A stretch of 64,000 nt of DNA, taken from Phycisphaerales bacterium. GTDB taxonomy: Bacteria > Planctomycetota > Phycisphaerae > Phycisphaerales > SM1A02. Within the stretch, counting starts at the first letter, position 1. Each line of letters opens with the position of its first letter. Of the stretch, positions 49,726 to 59,418 are shown piece by piece. The notes under the pieces were generated by a model that was not told the origin of the DNA, searched no databases, and saw only the letters and a program-made list of their open reading frames with translations. A program made the position numbers and the translations under genes. The DNA lies in assembly GCA_014238965.1 (NCBI GenBank), contig JABAAC010000091.1, forward strand, positions 1 to 64,000. Direction: 5' to 3'.

Positions 49726-50055
49726 TCAGAGCAGTTCGTCAATGGCTGCCGCATACTGTTCCTTGGGCTGCAATCCGACGATCTTCTTGGCCACTTCGCC
49801 ACCTTTGAAGATGAGGACTGTCGGAATCGACATGATCTGATGCGCTGTGGCAACCTCTCGGTTGTCATCAATGTTCATCTTGCCAACCTTCGCGCGACCG
49901 GCATAGTCGTCTGCAATCGCTTCAATCGTGGGCGTGAGCATCTTGCATGGGCCACACCACTCGGCCCAGAAATCTACGAGCACGGGCTGGTCGCTGTTGA
50001 TGACATCCGCGTCGAAGGCGGCGTCGGTAAAGGTCATGATGGCGTCGCTGGCCAT
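49726..50055 (-). CDS. trxA: Thioredoxin
   Basis: VLVDFWAEWCGPCKMLTPTIEAIA. Confidence 0.96.
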   Translation of the reverse strand: MASDAIMTFTDAAFDADVINSDQPVLVDFWAEWCGPCKMLTPTIEAIADDYAGRAKVGKMNIDDNREVATAHQIMSIPTVLIFKGGEVAKKIVGLQPKEQYAAAIDELL

Positions 50056-50115
50056 AGTGGGAAGTCTCCAAAATTCGATCCAATGTGGGCCGAGCATGCC
50101 ATTCTAGCACGCTGC

Positions 50116-51009
50116 TCAACCTTCTTGGGCCCCAGAAGTCGATGCAATCCCTGCATCATCAAGACTGGCCAACGCAGCGGCGTGCACAGTCACGTCATGG
50201 ACCCTAAAAAGCCTAACGCCCCCTGCATGCTGCATGGCCGCAACAGCAGCCGAGGCCGCATCGCGGGCCGCAGGATTCGGCTCGCAAGTCACCGCTCCAA
50301 TGAACGACTTGCGGCTGGCAGCACCCAGCACAGGCAGGCCTGTGGCGACAAATTGGTCCGATGCTGCGATTAATGACCAATTCTGCGCCACACTCTTGCC
50401 AAAGCCAAGCCCTGGATCAATGCAAATACTTGCGTTGTGCACACCTGCCTCCAAGGCCGCCTGCGCTCGCACTTCAAGCCAGCTGCGTACCTCGCCCACG
50501 ACATCGGCGTATGCCGGCGGGGCCTCGTACGCGTCGCTGTAGTGATCTGTATCCGGTGGTCCAAGCCGATGCATCAACACGATCCCACAGTCTCTACGAG
50601 AGGCAAGTGCGAGCATATCACTGTCTTCTAGCCCGGCGGCAACGTCATTGATCGCATCAGCCCCTACATCAAGCGCAGCCTCGGCGACGGAGGCCAATGT
50701 GGTATCGATCGTGATTGGGGTATTGGATTGGGCACGAATCCCCTCAATCACGGGCAACACGCGATCCAATTGCGATTGGGCAGGCACACGCACGGCCCCC
50801 GGGCGTGTGGATTCACCACCGATGTCAATCACAGTTGCCCCCGCTTCAATCATGGCTAAGGCGCCATCGACCGCATGGTCGACATCATGCCAATGCCCAC
50901 CATCACTGAATGAGTCTGGCGTGCAGTTGAGAATGCCCATCAAGTGTGCTCGCGAGAGACCCAGTGAACAACTCGCCCCAAGACGCCAAGCCACCGCGGG
51001 CGAGATCAC
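50116..51009 (-). CDS. folP: Dihydropteroate synthase
   Basis: LMGILNCTPDSFSDGG; DIGGESTRPGA; DPGLGFGKSVAQN. Confidence 0.96.
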   Translation of the reverse strand: MISPAVAWRLGASCSLGLSRAHLMGILNCTPDSFSDGGHWHDVDHAVDGALAMIEAGATVIDIGGESTRPGAVRVPAQSQLDRVLPVIEGIRAQSNTPITIDTTLASVAEAALDVGADAINDVAAGLEDSDMLALASRRDCGIVLMHRLGPPDTDHYSDAYEAPPAYADVVGEVRSWLEVRAQAALEAGVHNASICIDPGLGFGKSVAQNWSLIAASDQFVATGLPVLGAASRKSFIGAVTCEPNPAARDAASAAVAAMQHAGGVRLFRVHDVTVHAAALASLDDAGIASTSGAQEG

Positions 51010-52838
51010 TCCACCGTCACAGACTTAGCAAGGTTTCGAGGCTTATCGACATCGTGCCCACGCAATAACGCGGCGTGATACGCCAACAATTGCAATGGCA
51101 CGATTGTCAGAAGTGGCTGCAATGGCGCTGGCACATCGGGCACGGTGAAAACGGCTTCGCATAACGAGGCGGCTTCATCGTCGCCCTCGGTGATCACACC
51201 GATGACATGGCCACCGCGAGAGCGGACCTCTTCGATATTAGAGAGGACCTTTCGGTACTGGCTGTTCCTCGTCGCCACAACCACGACAGGCATGCCTTCG
51301 TCGATCAAGGCTATGGGGCCGTGTTTCATCTCCGCTGCGGGCATGCCTTCGGCGTGAATGTATGAAATTTCTTTGAGCTTCAACGCGCCCTCAAGCGCCA
51401 CGGGGTAGTTGTACCCGCGACCAAGGAACAGCCAGTTATCCCGCGAAATGAATCGCTGTGCAACTGCACGTGCATGATCGCCATCGGCGCACACGCCTTC
51501 GAGCAAGGTTGGAATGGTCTCCAACGCCCGCAACAACTCCGCTGCTTGTTCCTCGCTCATGACACGGCTTCGACCGAGGTAGCACGACAGCAGCACCGCT
51601 GCGGTTACTTGGCCGAGGAATGCCTTGGTCGAAGCCACCCCAATCTCTGGTCCAACTCGCAAGTACACCCCTGCATCTGTTGTCCGGGCAATCGTCGACC
51701 CAACAACGTTGACCAATCCAAGCGCAAGGGCTCCACGTTGCTGCGCTTCTTGTACCGCTGCGAGCGTGTCCGCGGTCTCGCCCGACTGACTGACGGGAAT
51801 GACCACGGTGCCATCTTCAATGATGGGATTTCGATATCGAAATTCGCTGGCAAACTCCGCGGTGCAGGGAATCTTTGCAAGATCTTCGATAAGCCGAGCA
51901 CCGATCATGCCCGCATGCAGCGCGGTGCCTTGCCCGAGAAACACAACGCGCTTAGCCCGAACTAACGTCCGTGCATGTTCTGCAACACCGCCCAAGACGA
52001 CTCGTCCATTCTTGGCATCCATCCGCCCGCGTAGACATCGAGCCACCGATACCGGCTGTTCCTCGATTTCTTTGGCCATGTAGTACTCGTGCGCACCAAG
52101 TTCAATTTGCTCAAGCGTGATATCGAGCTCTTGCAACTTCGCCGTTACGGGCGCATTGTCGAGATCTGCCGTGACGAATCCATCACCGGTGATGCGCGCC
52201 ACCACGTCATTATCGATGGCTGCAACTTGCCTCGCGTGCGTCACAAGTGCCTGAGCGTCGGAGGCAACAAGGTAGCCCTCTGGGCCCACCCCGATCATCA
52301 GCGGGGACCCTCGTCGCGCGGCAACGAGAACACCTGGTTCTGCTTTGCACATCACTGCTATTGCGTAGGCCCCTTCTACTTGGCGAAGCGCGGCACGAAC
52401 GGCCGCGGCAAGGTCGCCTTCATACAATTCACTGATCAGGTGCACCAACGCCTCGGTGTCGGTCTCGGATGCGAACTCGTGGCCCTGCTGCCCCAGCCAC
52501 GTTTTCAGCGCCGTGTGGTTTTCAATGATGCCGTTGTGCACGAGCACGATGCCGTGGTTGCCACCATCGTTGTGTGGGTGGGCATTTATTTCGGTGACGC
52601 CACCGTGGGTCGCCCACCGCGTATGGGCGATACCAAGCGTGCCCTCAAAGCGATCATCCCCGTCAATAGACTGTTCAAGCACCCGAACGCGGCCCACAGC
52701 ACGAGCCAACTGCATGCCCTGCCCGTTCAGTACAGCAATGCCTGCCGAATCATAGCCCCGGTACTCAAGCCGCTTGAGACCTTCCATGAGAATCGGCTTG
52801 GCCGACGCTTGTCCTACGCATGCAACAATTCCGCACAT
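51006..52838 (-). CDS. glmS: Glutamine--fructose-6-phosphate aminotransferase (isomerizing)
   Basis: MCGIVACVG N-terminal Cys; two SIS domains; C-term YHAALLRGHDVDKPRNLAKSVTVE. Confidence 0.97.
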   Translation of the reverse strand: MCGIVACVGQASAKPILMEGLKRLEYRGYDSAGIAVLNGQGMQLARAVGRVRVLEQSIDGDDRFEGTLGIAHTRWATHGGVTEINAHPHNDGGNHGIVLVHNGIIENHTALKTWLGQQGHEFASETDTEALVHLISELYEGDLAAAVRAALRQVEGAYAIAVMCKAEPGVLVAARRGSPLMIGVGPEGYLVASDAQALVTHARQVAAIDNDVVARITGDGFVTADLDNAPVTAKLQELDITLEQIELGAHEYYMAKEIEEQPVSVARCLRGRMDAKNGRVVLGGVAEHARTLVRAKRVVFLGQGTALHAGMIGARLIEDLAKIPCTAEFASEFRYRNPIIEDGTVVIPVSQSGETADTLAAVQEAQQRGALALGLVNVVGSTIARTTDAGVYLRVGPEIGVASTKAFLGQVTAAVLLSCYLGRSRVMSEEQAAELLRALETIPTLLEGVCADGDHARAVAQRFISRDNWLFLGRGYNYPVALEGALKLKEISYIHAEGMPAAEMKHGPIALIDEGMPVVVVATRNSQYRKVLSNIEEVRSRGGHVIGVITEGDDEAASLCEAVFTVPDVPAPLQPLLTIVPLQLLAYHAALLRGHDVDKPRNLAKSVTVE

Positions 52839-52901
52839 ATGAACATGGTATCCGCGCCAGCGAGACGCGCCCCGATTGGCGTTGGTGGATACGCTCAGGG
52901 C

Positions 52902-54179
52902 ATGCCTGACCTATGGCACAACCAACGCACGAGCCGGCTCGACGCCGCACTGCCCCTTGCCGCCCGTATGCGGCCAGCATGCTTCGATGACGTACTTGGC
53001 CAAGATGCCGTCGCTGTCCTTCGTCGCATGGCCGCGCGGCCGCGACTTGGCAGCGTGCTGTTGTGGGGGCCCCCAGGCACTGGCAAGACGACATTGGCCC
53101 GAGTCCTTGCCGCAGAAACCTCTCGGGATCTGGCCGAAGAAAATGCAGCGACCGTCGGCGTGGCTCGCATCCGCGACATACTCGTTGAATCCAAGCACCG
53201 CATCGAAACGGACAGGCCGCCGCTAGTGTTGTTTCTCGATGAAATTCACCGCTTCAATCGAGCGCAGCAGGACGTGCTGCTTCGCGATGTTGAAGCTGGC
53301 ATTGTCGATCTGGTTGGCGCGACGACCGAGAACCCTTGGGCGACATGTACCAAAGCCCTCATTTCGCGAGCCACTGTGTTGGGCCTTGTGCCCTTGTCAG
53401 ACGACGCAATTGAAGCGCTGCTTCGTCGAGCATGTGATGAAGATCCCATGCTCAGTGGCATGACGGTGGACGACGAAGCTGTCGCAATGCTCACACAGCA
53501 AGCTGCTGGCGATGCACGCCGGGCCCTCAACGGGCTTGATCTTGCCTCAACAAGTGCAATCGATGGGTGTATCGATGCTGATGCTGCTGCGAAGGCTATT
53601 GGCCGTCGCGGCGTGTCATGGGACCGAGATAGCGAGGCGCATTTCAACCACGCCAGCGCATTGATTAAATCGATTCGCTCATCGCATGTCGATGCATCGC
53701 TGCACTGGCTTGCCGTCATGCTTGAAGGTGGCGAGGACCCAATGTTTATCGCTCGACGTCTAGCGATTGCCGCATCGGAAGATGTGGGACTAGCATCGCC
53801 TCAGGCGCTTTCGCTTGCTGCGGCCATGTTGCAGGTGGTGGACCGCGTGGGCATGCCTGAAGCGGAATATGCCCTTGCCCAGTGCACGATCTACCTCGCG
53901 TGCGCCCCCAAGAGCAACTCCACCACCTTGGCCATCCAAAAGGCCCGCCAGGACGTACGAACGAATGGCCCAGCGCAAGTGCCCCTGGCGTTGCGACCAA
54001 GCCGCGCGCCAGGCGGCGAGGTCCTCGATCATGGTGTGGGCTACGTCCATGGGCACGATGATCCAGCCCGAGCATGGGCCATGTGTGATCTGGGCGATGC
54101 ACATCGGTACTTTCAACCAGGCTTGACTGGCTTTGAAGCCACGCTGAGCGAACGCCTCAGGGCCCCAGAGACACCATGA
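52902..54179 (+). CDS. rarA: Replication-associated recombination protein A (AAA+ ATPase)
   Basis: LLWGPPGTGKTTLARVLA Walker A, LFLDEIHRFNRAQQDVLL; start at 52902 rather than the track's 52089. Confidence 0.93.
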   Translation: MPDLWHNQRTSRLDAALPLAARMRPACFDDVLGQDAVAVLRRMAARPRLGSVLLWGPPGTGKTTLARVLAAETSRDLAEENAATVGVARIRDILVESKHRIETDRPPLVLFLDEIHRFNRAQQDVLLRDVEAGIVDLVGATTENPWATCTKALISRATVLGLVPLSDDAIEALLRRACDEDPMLSGMTVDDEAVAMLTQQAAGDARRALNGLDLASTSAIDGCIDADAAAKAIGRRGVSWDRDSEAHFNHASALIKSIRSSHVDASLHWLAVMLEGGEDPMFIARRLAIAASEDVGLASPQALSLAAAMLQVVDRVGMPEAEYALAQCTIYLACAPKSNSTTLAIQKARQDVRTNGPAQVPLALRPSRAPGGEVLDHGVGYVHGHDDPARAWAMCDLGDAHRYFQPGLTGFEATLSERLRAPETP

Positions 54180-54754
54180 CAGCCCCAAACAAGGCAGATC
54201 TTCGCCACAGCATGAATGAGTGCCTCAAGGCACTGGACGAAGCTCAGCGGCGTGCTGGCGCACAGGCCGCCTGTGAGCTCCTCAAGGGCGTTCTGGGGGA
54301 GCCTGCTGGCCAAACATTGCTTGGCTATCTACCCCTACCAAGTGAATTGGATGTCACCGCCTGCCTGACGTGGTGGCTCAAGGGTGGTGGCCGCCTTTGC
54401 GCACCGGTGGTGGACTGGTCTGCTGGCACCATGGTCGCAGGTGTACTCACTAGCCTCGATGATGGCTGCCTTCGCACAGGCAAGCATGGTGTGCGTGAGC
54501 CGTCATCTGGGCAGGTGATGCCACTTAACGAGGTGAGCATGATCCTCGTGCCAGGTTTGGCCTTCGATGAGGCGGGCAAGCGGCTGGGGCGAGGCGGCGG
54601 GTTCTACGACCGGCTGCTGGCAAACAGACATGAACATGTTGGGTGCATTGGCGTGTGTTTCAACGAACAGCGGGCCCAGGCCGTACCTGTGGATGCACAT
54701 GATCAGTGTGTGGATGTGCTTGTAACGCCTGCGGGCATTGTCGAGTGTCGCTAG
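54176..54754 (+). CDS. 5-formyltetrahydrofolate cyclo-ligase
   Basis: LVPGLAFDEAGKRLGRGGGFYDRLL signature. Confidence 0.92.
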   Translation: MTAPNKADLRHSMNECLKALDEAQRRAGAQAACELLKGVLGEPAGQTLLGYLPLPSELDVTACLTWWLKGGGRLCAPVVDWSAGTMVAGVLTSLDDGCLRTGKHGVREPSSGQVMPLNEVSMILVPGLAFDEAGKRLGRGGGFYDRLLANRHEHVGCIGVCFNEQRAQAVPVDAHDQCVDVLVTPAGIVECR

Positions 54755-54818
54755 ACTCGCACGGTGGGAGTGGCTCCCATCACCCCGATCGCCAATCTCA
54801 GCACAGGAATGCCCCGCC

Positions 54819-55940
54819 ATGGCCCTGCCAAGCCAATCTGCTCGCCCAATGAAGATTCGTGGAGGCGTTGGTGGACGCCGACGTCGACGACGCGGTGGTG
54901 GTGGATTCATTGTCGGCGTGATTTTGGTAGCTGCTGCAGCGGGGGCAACGTGGTGGCTCTGGCCAGAGGCATCCGAAGAATCCGCGTCCATTGGCCCGGT
55001 GCCCGATGCATCCAACGATGACACGCTGGCCACGCCCATTGCCGCCACGCCGGGTGTTGAAGTGCACAATGTGGACCAAACAACGCCTCCTATCATCGTC
55101 GATGCCGGCACAACAGACACCCCTGTCACCCCAGATGCTCCCACGCCACCACTAGACCCGCCACCGGCGGACACGGGGCCCTCTGTGCTGGATCAAGCTG
55201 CAATCTTGGTGCGAGAGCGTCGCCCAGTGGAAGCTAGAGCACTGTTGAGTGTTGCCCTTCGAGACGGCACGCTCTCGCCATCGGACGCGGATCATGTCCG
55301 CGCAACATTGTCTGCCATCAACGAAGGGCTTGTGTTTTCCGACGATCTTGCCAATGGCGACCCCCACGTCGATCTCTACACCATTAAGTCTGGCGATTCG
55401 TTGACTCGAATCGTTGATGATCAGAATCTACCCATCAATTGGCGATTCTTGCAGCGCCTCAACGGCATTCGTGATCACAACAAGATCGGTGTTGGCCAAC
55501 GGCTCAAGACAATCGTCTCACCCTTCCACGCGGAAGTATTCAAAGATGATCATCGACTGGATCTGTGGCTTGGCGAAGGCGACAAGGCTGTCTATGTTCG
55601 ATCGTTCAAGGTTGGCCTCGGTGAATTCGATTCAACACCCTTGGGCGTCTTTCGTGTTGAACAAAACGGCAAACTCGTAAATCCCGCGTGGCGAAACCCA
55701 CGCACCGGGGAAAGCTTCGACCGCGACGACCCAAAGAATCCCATTGGCGAATACTGGATCGCACTGGAGGGGATTGAGGCACACAACTTGCAAGAGCGAG
55801 GCTTTGGCGTACACGGCACAATTGACCCGGACTCCATCGGCCGCAGCGAGTCGATGGGCTGCGTGCGACTTGGCGATGACGACATCGCACTCTTGTTTGA
55901 GCTGCTTGCCTCAGGCCAAAGCACCGTTACCGTTCAATAA
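54819..55940 (+). CDS. LysM-containing L,D-transpeptidase (YkuD), single N-terminal TM
   Basis: LYTIKSGDSLTRIVDDQNLPINWRFLQRLNGIRDHNKIGVGQRLKTI (LysM); AHNLQERGFGVHGTIDPDSIGRSESMGCVRLGDDDIALLFELL (YkuD HGT...S.GCVR). Confidence 0.92.
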   Translation: MALPSQSARPMKIRGGVGGRRRRRRGGGGFIVGVILVAAAAGATWWLWPEASEESASIGPVPDASNDDTLATPIAATPGVEVHNVDQTTPPIIVDAGTTDTPVTPDAPTPPLDPPPADTGPSVLDQAAILVRERRPVEARALLSVALRDGTLSPSDADHVRATLSAINEGLVFSDDLANGDPHVDLYTIKSGDSLTRIVDDQNLPINWRFLQRLNGIRDHNKIGVGQRLKTIVSPFHAEVFKDDHRLDLWLGEGDKAVYVRSFKVGLGEFDSTPLGVFRVEQNGKLVNPAWRNPRTGESFDRDDPKNPIGEYWIALEGIEAHNLQERGFGVHGTIDPDSIGRSESMGCVRLGDDDIALLFELLASGQSTVTVQ

Positions 55941-56035
55941 GGCTAGAACACGGGGCCCCTTCGGTAGAGCACGGGTACCCTTCGATCAAGAACGCCGGGC
56001 ATCTGATCACGCTTAAACGTATGACCCAAAAAGAA

Positions 56036-56063
56036 CAGCCCCTCTCCCGAAGGAGAGGGGCTG
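56036..56063 (-). terminator. Intrinsic terminator for the porin-like gene
   Basis: 12-bp perfect stem CAGCCCCTCTCC / GGAGAGGGGCTG with TTCG loop on the minus strand, followed by TTCTTTTTGGG. Confidence 0.9.
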
Positions 56064-56098
56064 GTTTGGATCAAGTGATCCTGAACAGAGCAATCAGA

Positions 56099-57499
56099 TC
56101 AGAATGCGACCTGAAGCTGCGTTCGCAGCATCCATTGGCTGCCGGAGGTCTGGGCTGCGCCGCCGCCCCACCAACCTGTGTAGCCATGAGCGCTGCCGCC
56201 CGCGGCCAAGGTTGTGTGTGGATCGGAGAAGTTCCAAGACCAGTCAACACTCAACTTGACGTTGCCACCCATGTGGTGGTTCCAGCCAAGTGTGAGCATG
56301 TTGAGACGACTGCTGGTTACGCCAGTAGTCTGACCTGGGTACAGCCACTGCCACGAGGCATAGGCTTGGTCGGCATCGCTGAGCCAGTAACCACCGAGCA
56401 CTTCGAAACCGAAGGAGTTCTCGTTGGTCGTGTTACTGCGATTCTGACCATAGGTCGCTGAACCCATAAGGCTCCAGCCATCAGCTGCAATGCTGTAGTC
56501 AGCAGAAACGAGCCAGTTGTTGGGCACGTCAAAAGTAAGAGGATCTTTGTCAGTGTTCTTGAGATACGCAGCACCAACGCCGAGCATCATGCCCATGGCA
56601 GCACCACGAGTGGAGCCCATGGTTTGATCGAACTGTGACCAGTCACCTTGAAGCAGCATTTCGCCACGACCTGAGACACCCCAACCATGGTTGTTGTTGG
56701 CCCAGTCCTGTGAGTTCACAGCACCGTTGCCAGTTGAACCATTGGAGAACATGACGTTACCACGCAAGTTGTTGTTGTCATACAACAACTTGATGCCGTT
56801 GGTCAGGTTCGAGGTGTACCAGAAGTAGGTACCCGCACCACGCTCGATGCCAAGTTGGTTTTCAGCATTAACAATGAAAGCGCGCTGGACTTCGTACTTC
56901 TGACGACCCATTTGCAACTTCATGTTGTCGTTAAGGCTGAAGCCACCGTAGGCCCACTCAAGTGGGTTGTTGGAAATGCCGCCACCAGCACGAGTGCCTG
57001 AAGCATTACCGTTGTTGTACGGTGACCAGTCGAGGCGAGCGTTGTAATAGATGTCGCCGGCAAGGGAGCCAGAGAAGTTCAACGCAGCACGAGTGGTTTC
57101 GAAACCAAAGGCCGTGGTGTAGTCACCCGCAGCATCAGCGCTAGCGCCAGCATTGCCACCGTTTCGACCGGAGCCAACATTGAATCGCTCTTGGAAGAGG
57201 CCATTGATCTTCATTGACCACTTGCCATCAGCACTCTGGATATAGAAGCCATCGTTGTAGCCGGACGTGGAACCATCACCCTGAAGGCTGGCCCGCGTGT
57301 CGGCATCGGACAGCACGTCTTGGACCAGACCACGGATTTGCTCCGAGCGTTGCTCGGTCATCCAGTCTGCATCCTGGTTTACGGAAAGCTCGGCAATGCG
57401 TGCTTCCGCTGCTTCGAGGCGAGCAGAAAGGTCAGGAGTGACCTCTGTGCTGCCCATAGATGCGCTCATAATGGCGCCAATTGTGATCGAAATACTCAT
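56099..57499 (-). CDS. Putative outer-membrane porin
   Basis: 466 aa; N-terminal coiled-coil RLEAAEARIAELSVNQ; KWSMKINGLFQERFNV; repeated amphipathic beta strands; C-term QLQVAF with terminal Phe. Confidence 0.8.
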   Translation of the reverse strand: MSISITIGAIMSASMGSTEVTPDLSARLEAAEARIAELSVNQDADWMTEQRSEQIRGLVQDVLSDADTRASLQGDGSTSGYNDGFYIQSADGKWSMKINGLFQERFNVGSGRNGGNAGASADAAGDYTTAFGFETTRAALNFSGSLAGDIYYNARLDWSPYNNGNASGTRAGGGISNNPLEWAYGGFSLNDNMKLQMGRQKYEVQRAFIVNAENQLGIERGAGTYFWYTSNLTNGIKLLYDNNNLRGNVMFSNGSTGNGAVNSQDWANNNHGWGVSGRGEMLLQGDWSQFDQTMGSTRGAAMGMMLGVGAAYLKNTDKDPLTFDVPNNWLVSADYSIAADGWSLMGSATYGQNRSNTTNENSFGFEVLGGYWLSDADQAYASWQWLYPGQTTGVTSSRLNMLTLGWNHHMGGNVKLSVDWSWNFSDPHTTLAAGGSAHGYTGWWGGGAAQTSGSQWMLRTQLQVAF

Positions 57500-58092
57500 C
57501 GATCGACTCTCCTACGCTCGTGGGTGTTTGCAGCCGGCTCTGTAGTGAGCGAACCACTTGCACCCGGGACCAAGTTGGGCCCGCGACGTCCGCGCGGTGC
57601 GCCGCGGAGGAACCAACATCCGCCTATCGGCCAACCGTGGCCGTAGAGTTGAAGGCGAGAAGATAGCGATTTCACATTAGATCGCTAGGGGCATCGCCCT
57701 GAAGTATGACTATTTGATGCACATTGCTGCGACAGGAGGCGATAAGTCACTTCTGAACAGCAACTTACGCGCTGCTGAGCCGGTGCACTTTGATGCTCTT
57801 TTTTGCCCAAACAGCCCTATTACAGCCCAAAGGCCAATCAAGGCTATTTCGGGTCTCAAAACCGCCGCATATGCCAAATCCAACGACCAAATCGAAAAAT
57901 AGCCCTGCGCCGGCCCTGGGGGGTCATTACCCCATTTTGAGGCGATCCAAAGGCGGTTTCGCGTCGCCAGCGCCACCAATTTCCTCGTATTTTCCAGCTT
58001 GTCCGATAACCGGCATAGCCCAATCCGAGAAGTGCGCGAAGAAACTGCATTGGCGACACGATAGTCGATCTGACAAACGATGCCCGAGGCCC

Positions 58093-58211
58093 TTGGTGCC
58101 CTAGCTCATTCTGCTGGGCTAAACCCGGCTCCCGACCATGGGAATTCTCTGGTTGGTGCCCTAGCTCATTCTGCTGGGCTAAACCGGCTCCCGACCATGG
58201 GAATTCTCTGG
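58093..58211. repeat. Tandem direct duplication, 60-bp + 59-bp copies (one C indel)
   Basis: TTGGTGCCCTAGCTCATTCTGCTGGGCTAAACC(C)GGCTCCCGACCATGGGAATTCTCTGG at 58093-58152 and 58153-58211; followed by a partial third start TTGGTGCCC. Confidence 0.97.
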
Positions 58212-59338
58212 TTGGTGCCCTTGGTTTGCGGCAACACTGGCAGCAACAGATACACAAGGGCCAAGCAGCCCAGGGATCCGGCCCACAGATACGGTGTCCA
58301 GCCCAAGTAGACGAAGAAGCTCGTCATCAGCAGTAAGAGCAAGGCCAAGGGGATAAGGCCTTCCCAGGCGAGCTTCATGAGTTGATCAAACCTGAACCGC
58401 GGGAGCGTCCATCGCACCATCATGGTGAGTACGACAAGGGCAAAGACCTTGCCCATGACCACGGCAAACTGAATCAGGATCATCCACCACGCCCCGCCAG
58501 CGGGCAGATCCCAGCCCCAGAAGGGGTTCAGAGACCAGCCACCGAGGAATAAGGTGGCAAAGAAGGCACTGCCAACGACAACGTGCACGTACTCGCCAAG
58601 GAAGAATAAGGCCCACTTCATCGAGGAATATTCAGTGTGCCAACCACCGATGAGCTCCTGCTCGGCCTCAGCAAGGTCGAATGGCGCTCGATTCGCTTCA
58701 GCCAGAAGACATATATAGAAGAGAATGGCCGCAAGGGGCTGCTGCACAAGGAACCACTGCCCGTTCAACTGCTGCTGCACGATGTCCTGGGGCAACAATG
58801 TGCCCGCCGTCAAAATCACGCACAACAAAGCAAGGCCCATGGGAATTTCGTACGAAATCATCTGGGCTGACGCTCGCAGGCCGCCCAGGAATGAGTATTT
58901 GTTGTTGGACGCCCAGCCACCGAGACCAACGCCATAGACGCCCAACGACGCCACGGCGATGAGATACACGATGCCTATGTTCAAATCGGCACCCATGATC
59001 TGCACGGTGCCCCATGAACCCATATCCAGTGTGCCGGCCCAAGGAATGATCAGGAAGCCGATCAAGGCGGGCAATACCGTCAACGCTGGTGCCAGCGTAA
59101 AGAGCACCTTGTCTGCTCCACGGGGCGTGAAATCTTCCTTCATAAAGAGTTTCAGCCCATCAGCAATGGGCTGAAGCAGGCCTTTGGGGCCCACACGATT
59201 TGGGCCAACACGATCCTGCACCCAGGCACAAATCTTACGCTCAAGCAGAATGAGATAGGCCGCCGCGCCTAAACACATGTGCAAGACGACCAAGATGACC
59301 ACGATGGAGGCAATGAATTGCGGAAGCCAAGGGGGCAT
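58166..59338 (-). CDS. nuoH: NADH-quinone oxidoreductase subunit H
   Basis: ERKICAWVQDRVGPNRVGPKGLLQPIADGLKLFMKEDFTP; AEANRAPFDLAEAEQELIGGWHTEYSSMKWALFFLGEY; 3' end lies in the second copy of the 58093-58211 repeat. Confidence 0.95.
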   Translation of the reverse strand: MPPWLPQFIASIVVILVVLHMCLGAAAYLILLERKICAWVQDRVGPNRVGPKGLLQPIADGLKLFMKEDFTPRGADKVLFTLAPALTVLPALIGFLIIPWAGTLDMGSWGTVQIMGADLNIGIVYLIAVASLGVYGVGLGGWASNNKYSFLGGLRASAQMISYEIPMGLALLCVILTAGTLLPQDIVQQQLNGQWFLVQQPLAAILFYICLLAEANRAPFDLAEAEQELIGGWHTEYSSMKWALFFLGEYVHVVVGSAFFATLFLGGWSLNPFWGWDLPAGGAWWMILIQFAVVMGKVFALVVLTMMVRWTLPRFRFDQLMKLAWEGLIPLALLLLLMTSFFVYLGWTPYLWAGSLGCLALVYLLLPVLPQTKGTNQRIPMVGSRFSPAE

Positions 59339-59418
59339 GAGAATCGCACGATAGTCGAAATGCAAACATCACATCTCGAAAGTCTGAAGATGCCTCAGCG
59401 GAGACTCCTTCCGCGAGG

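Noticed and set aside
52089-52901. First 271 residues of the 52089..54179 ORF
   Set aside because: They are antisense to glmS; RarA begins at MPDLWHNQRTSRLDAALPLAARMRP (52902).
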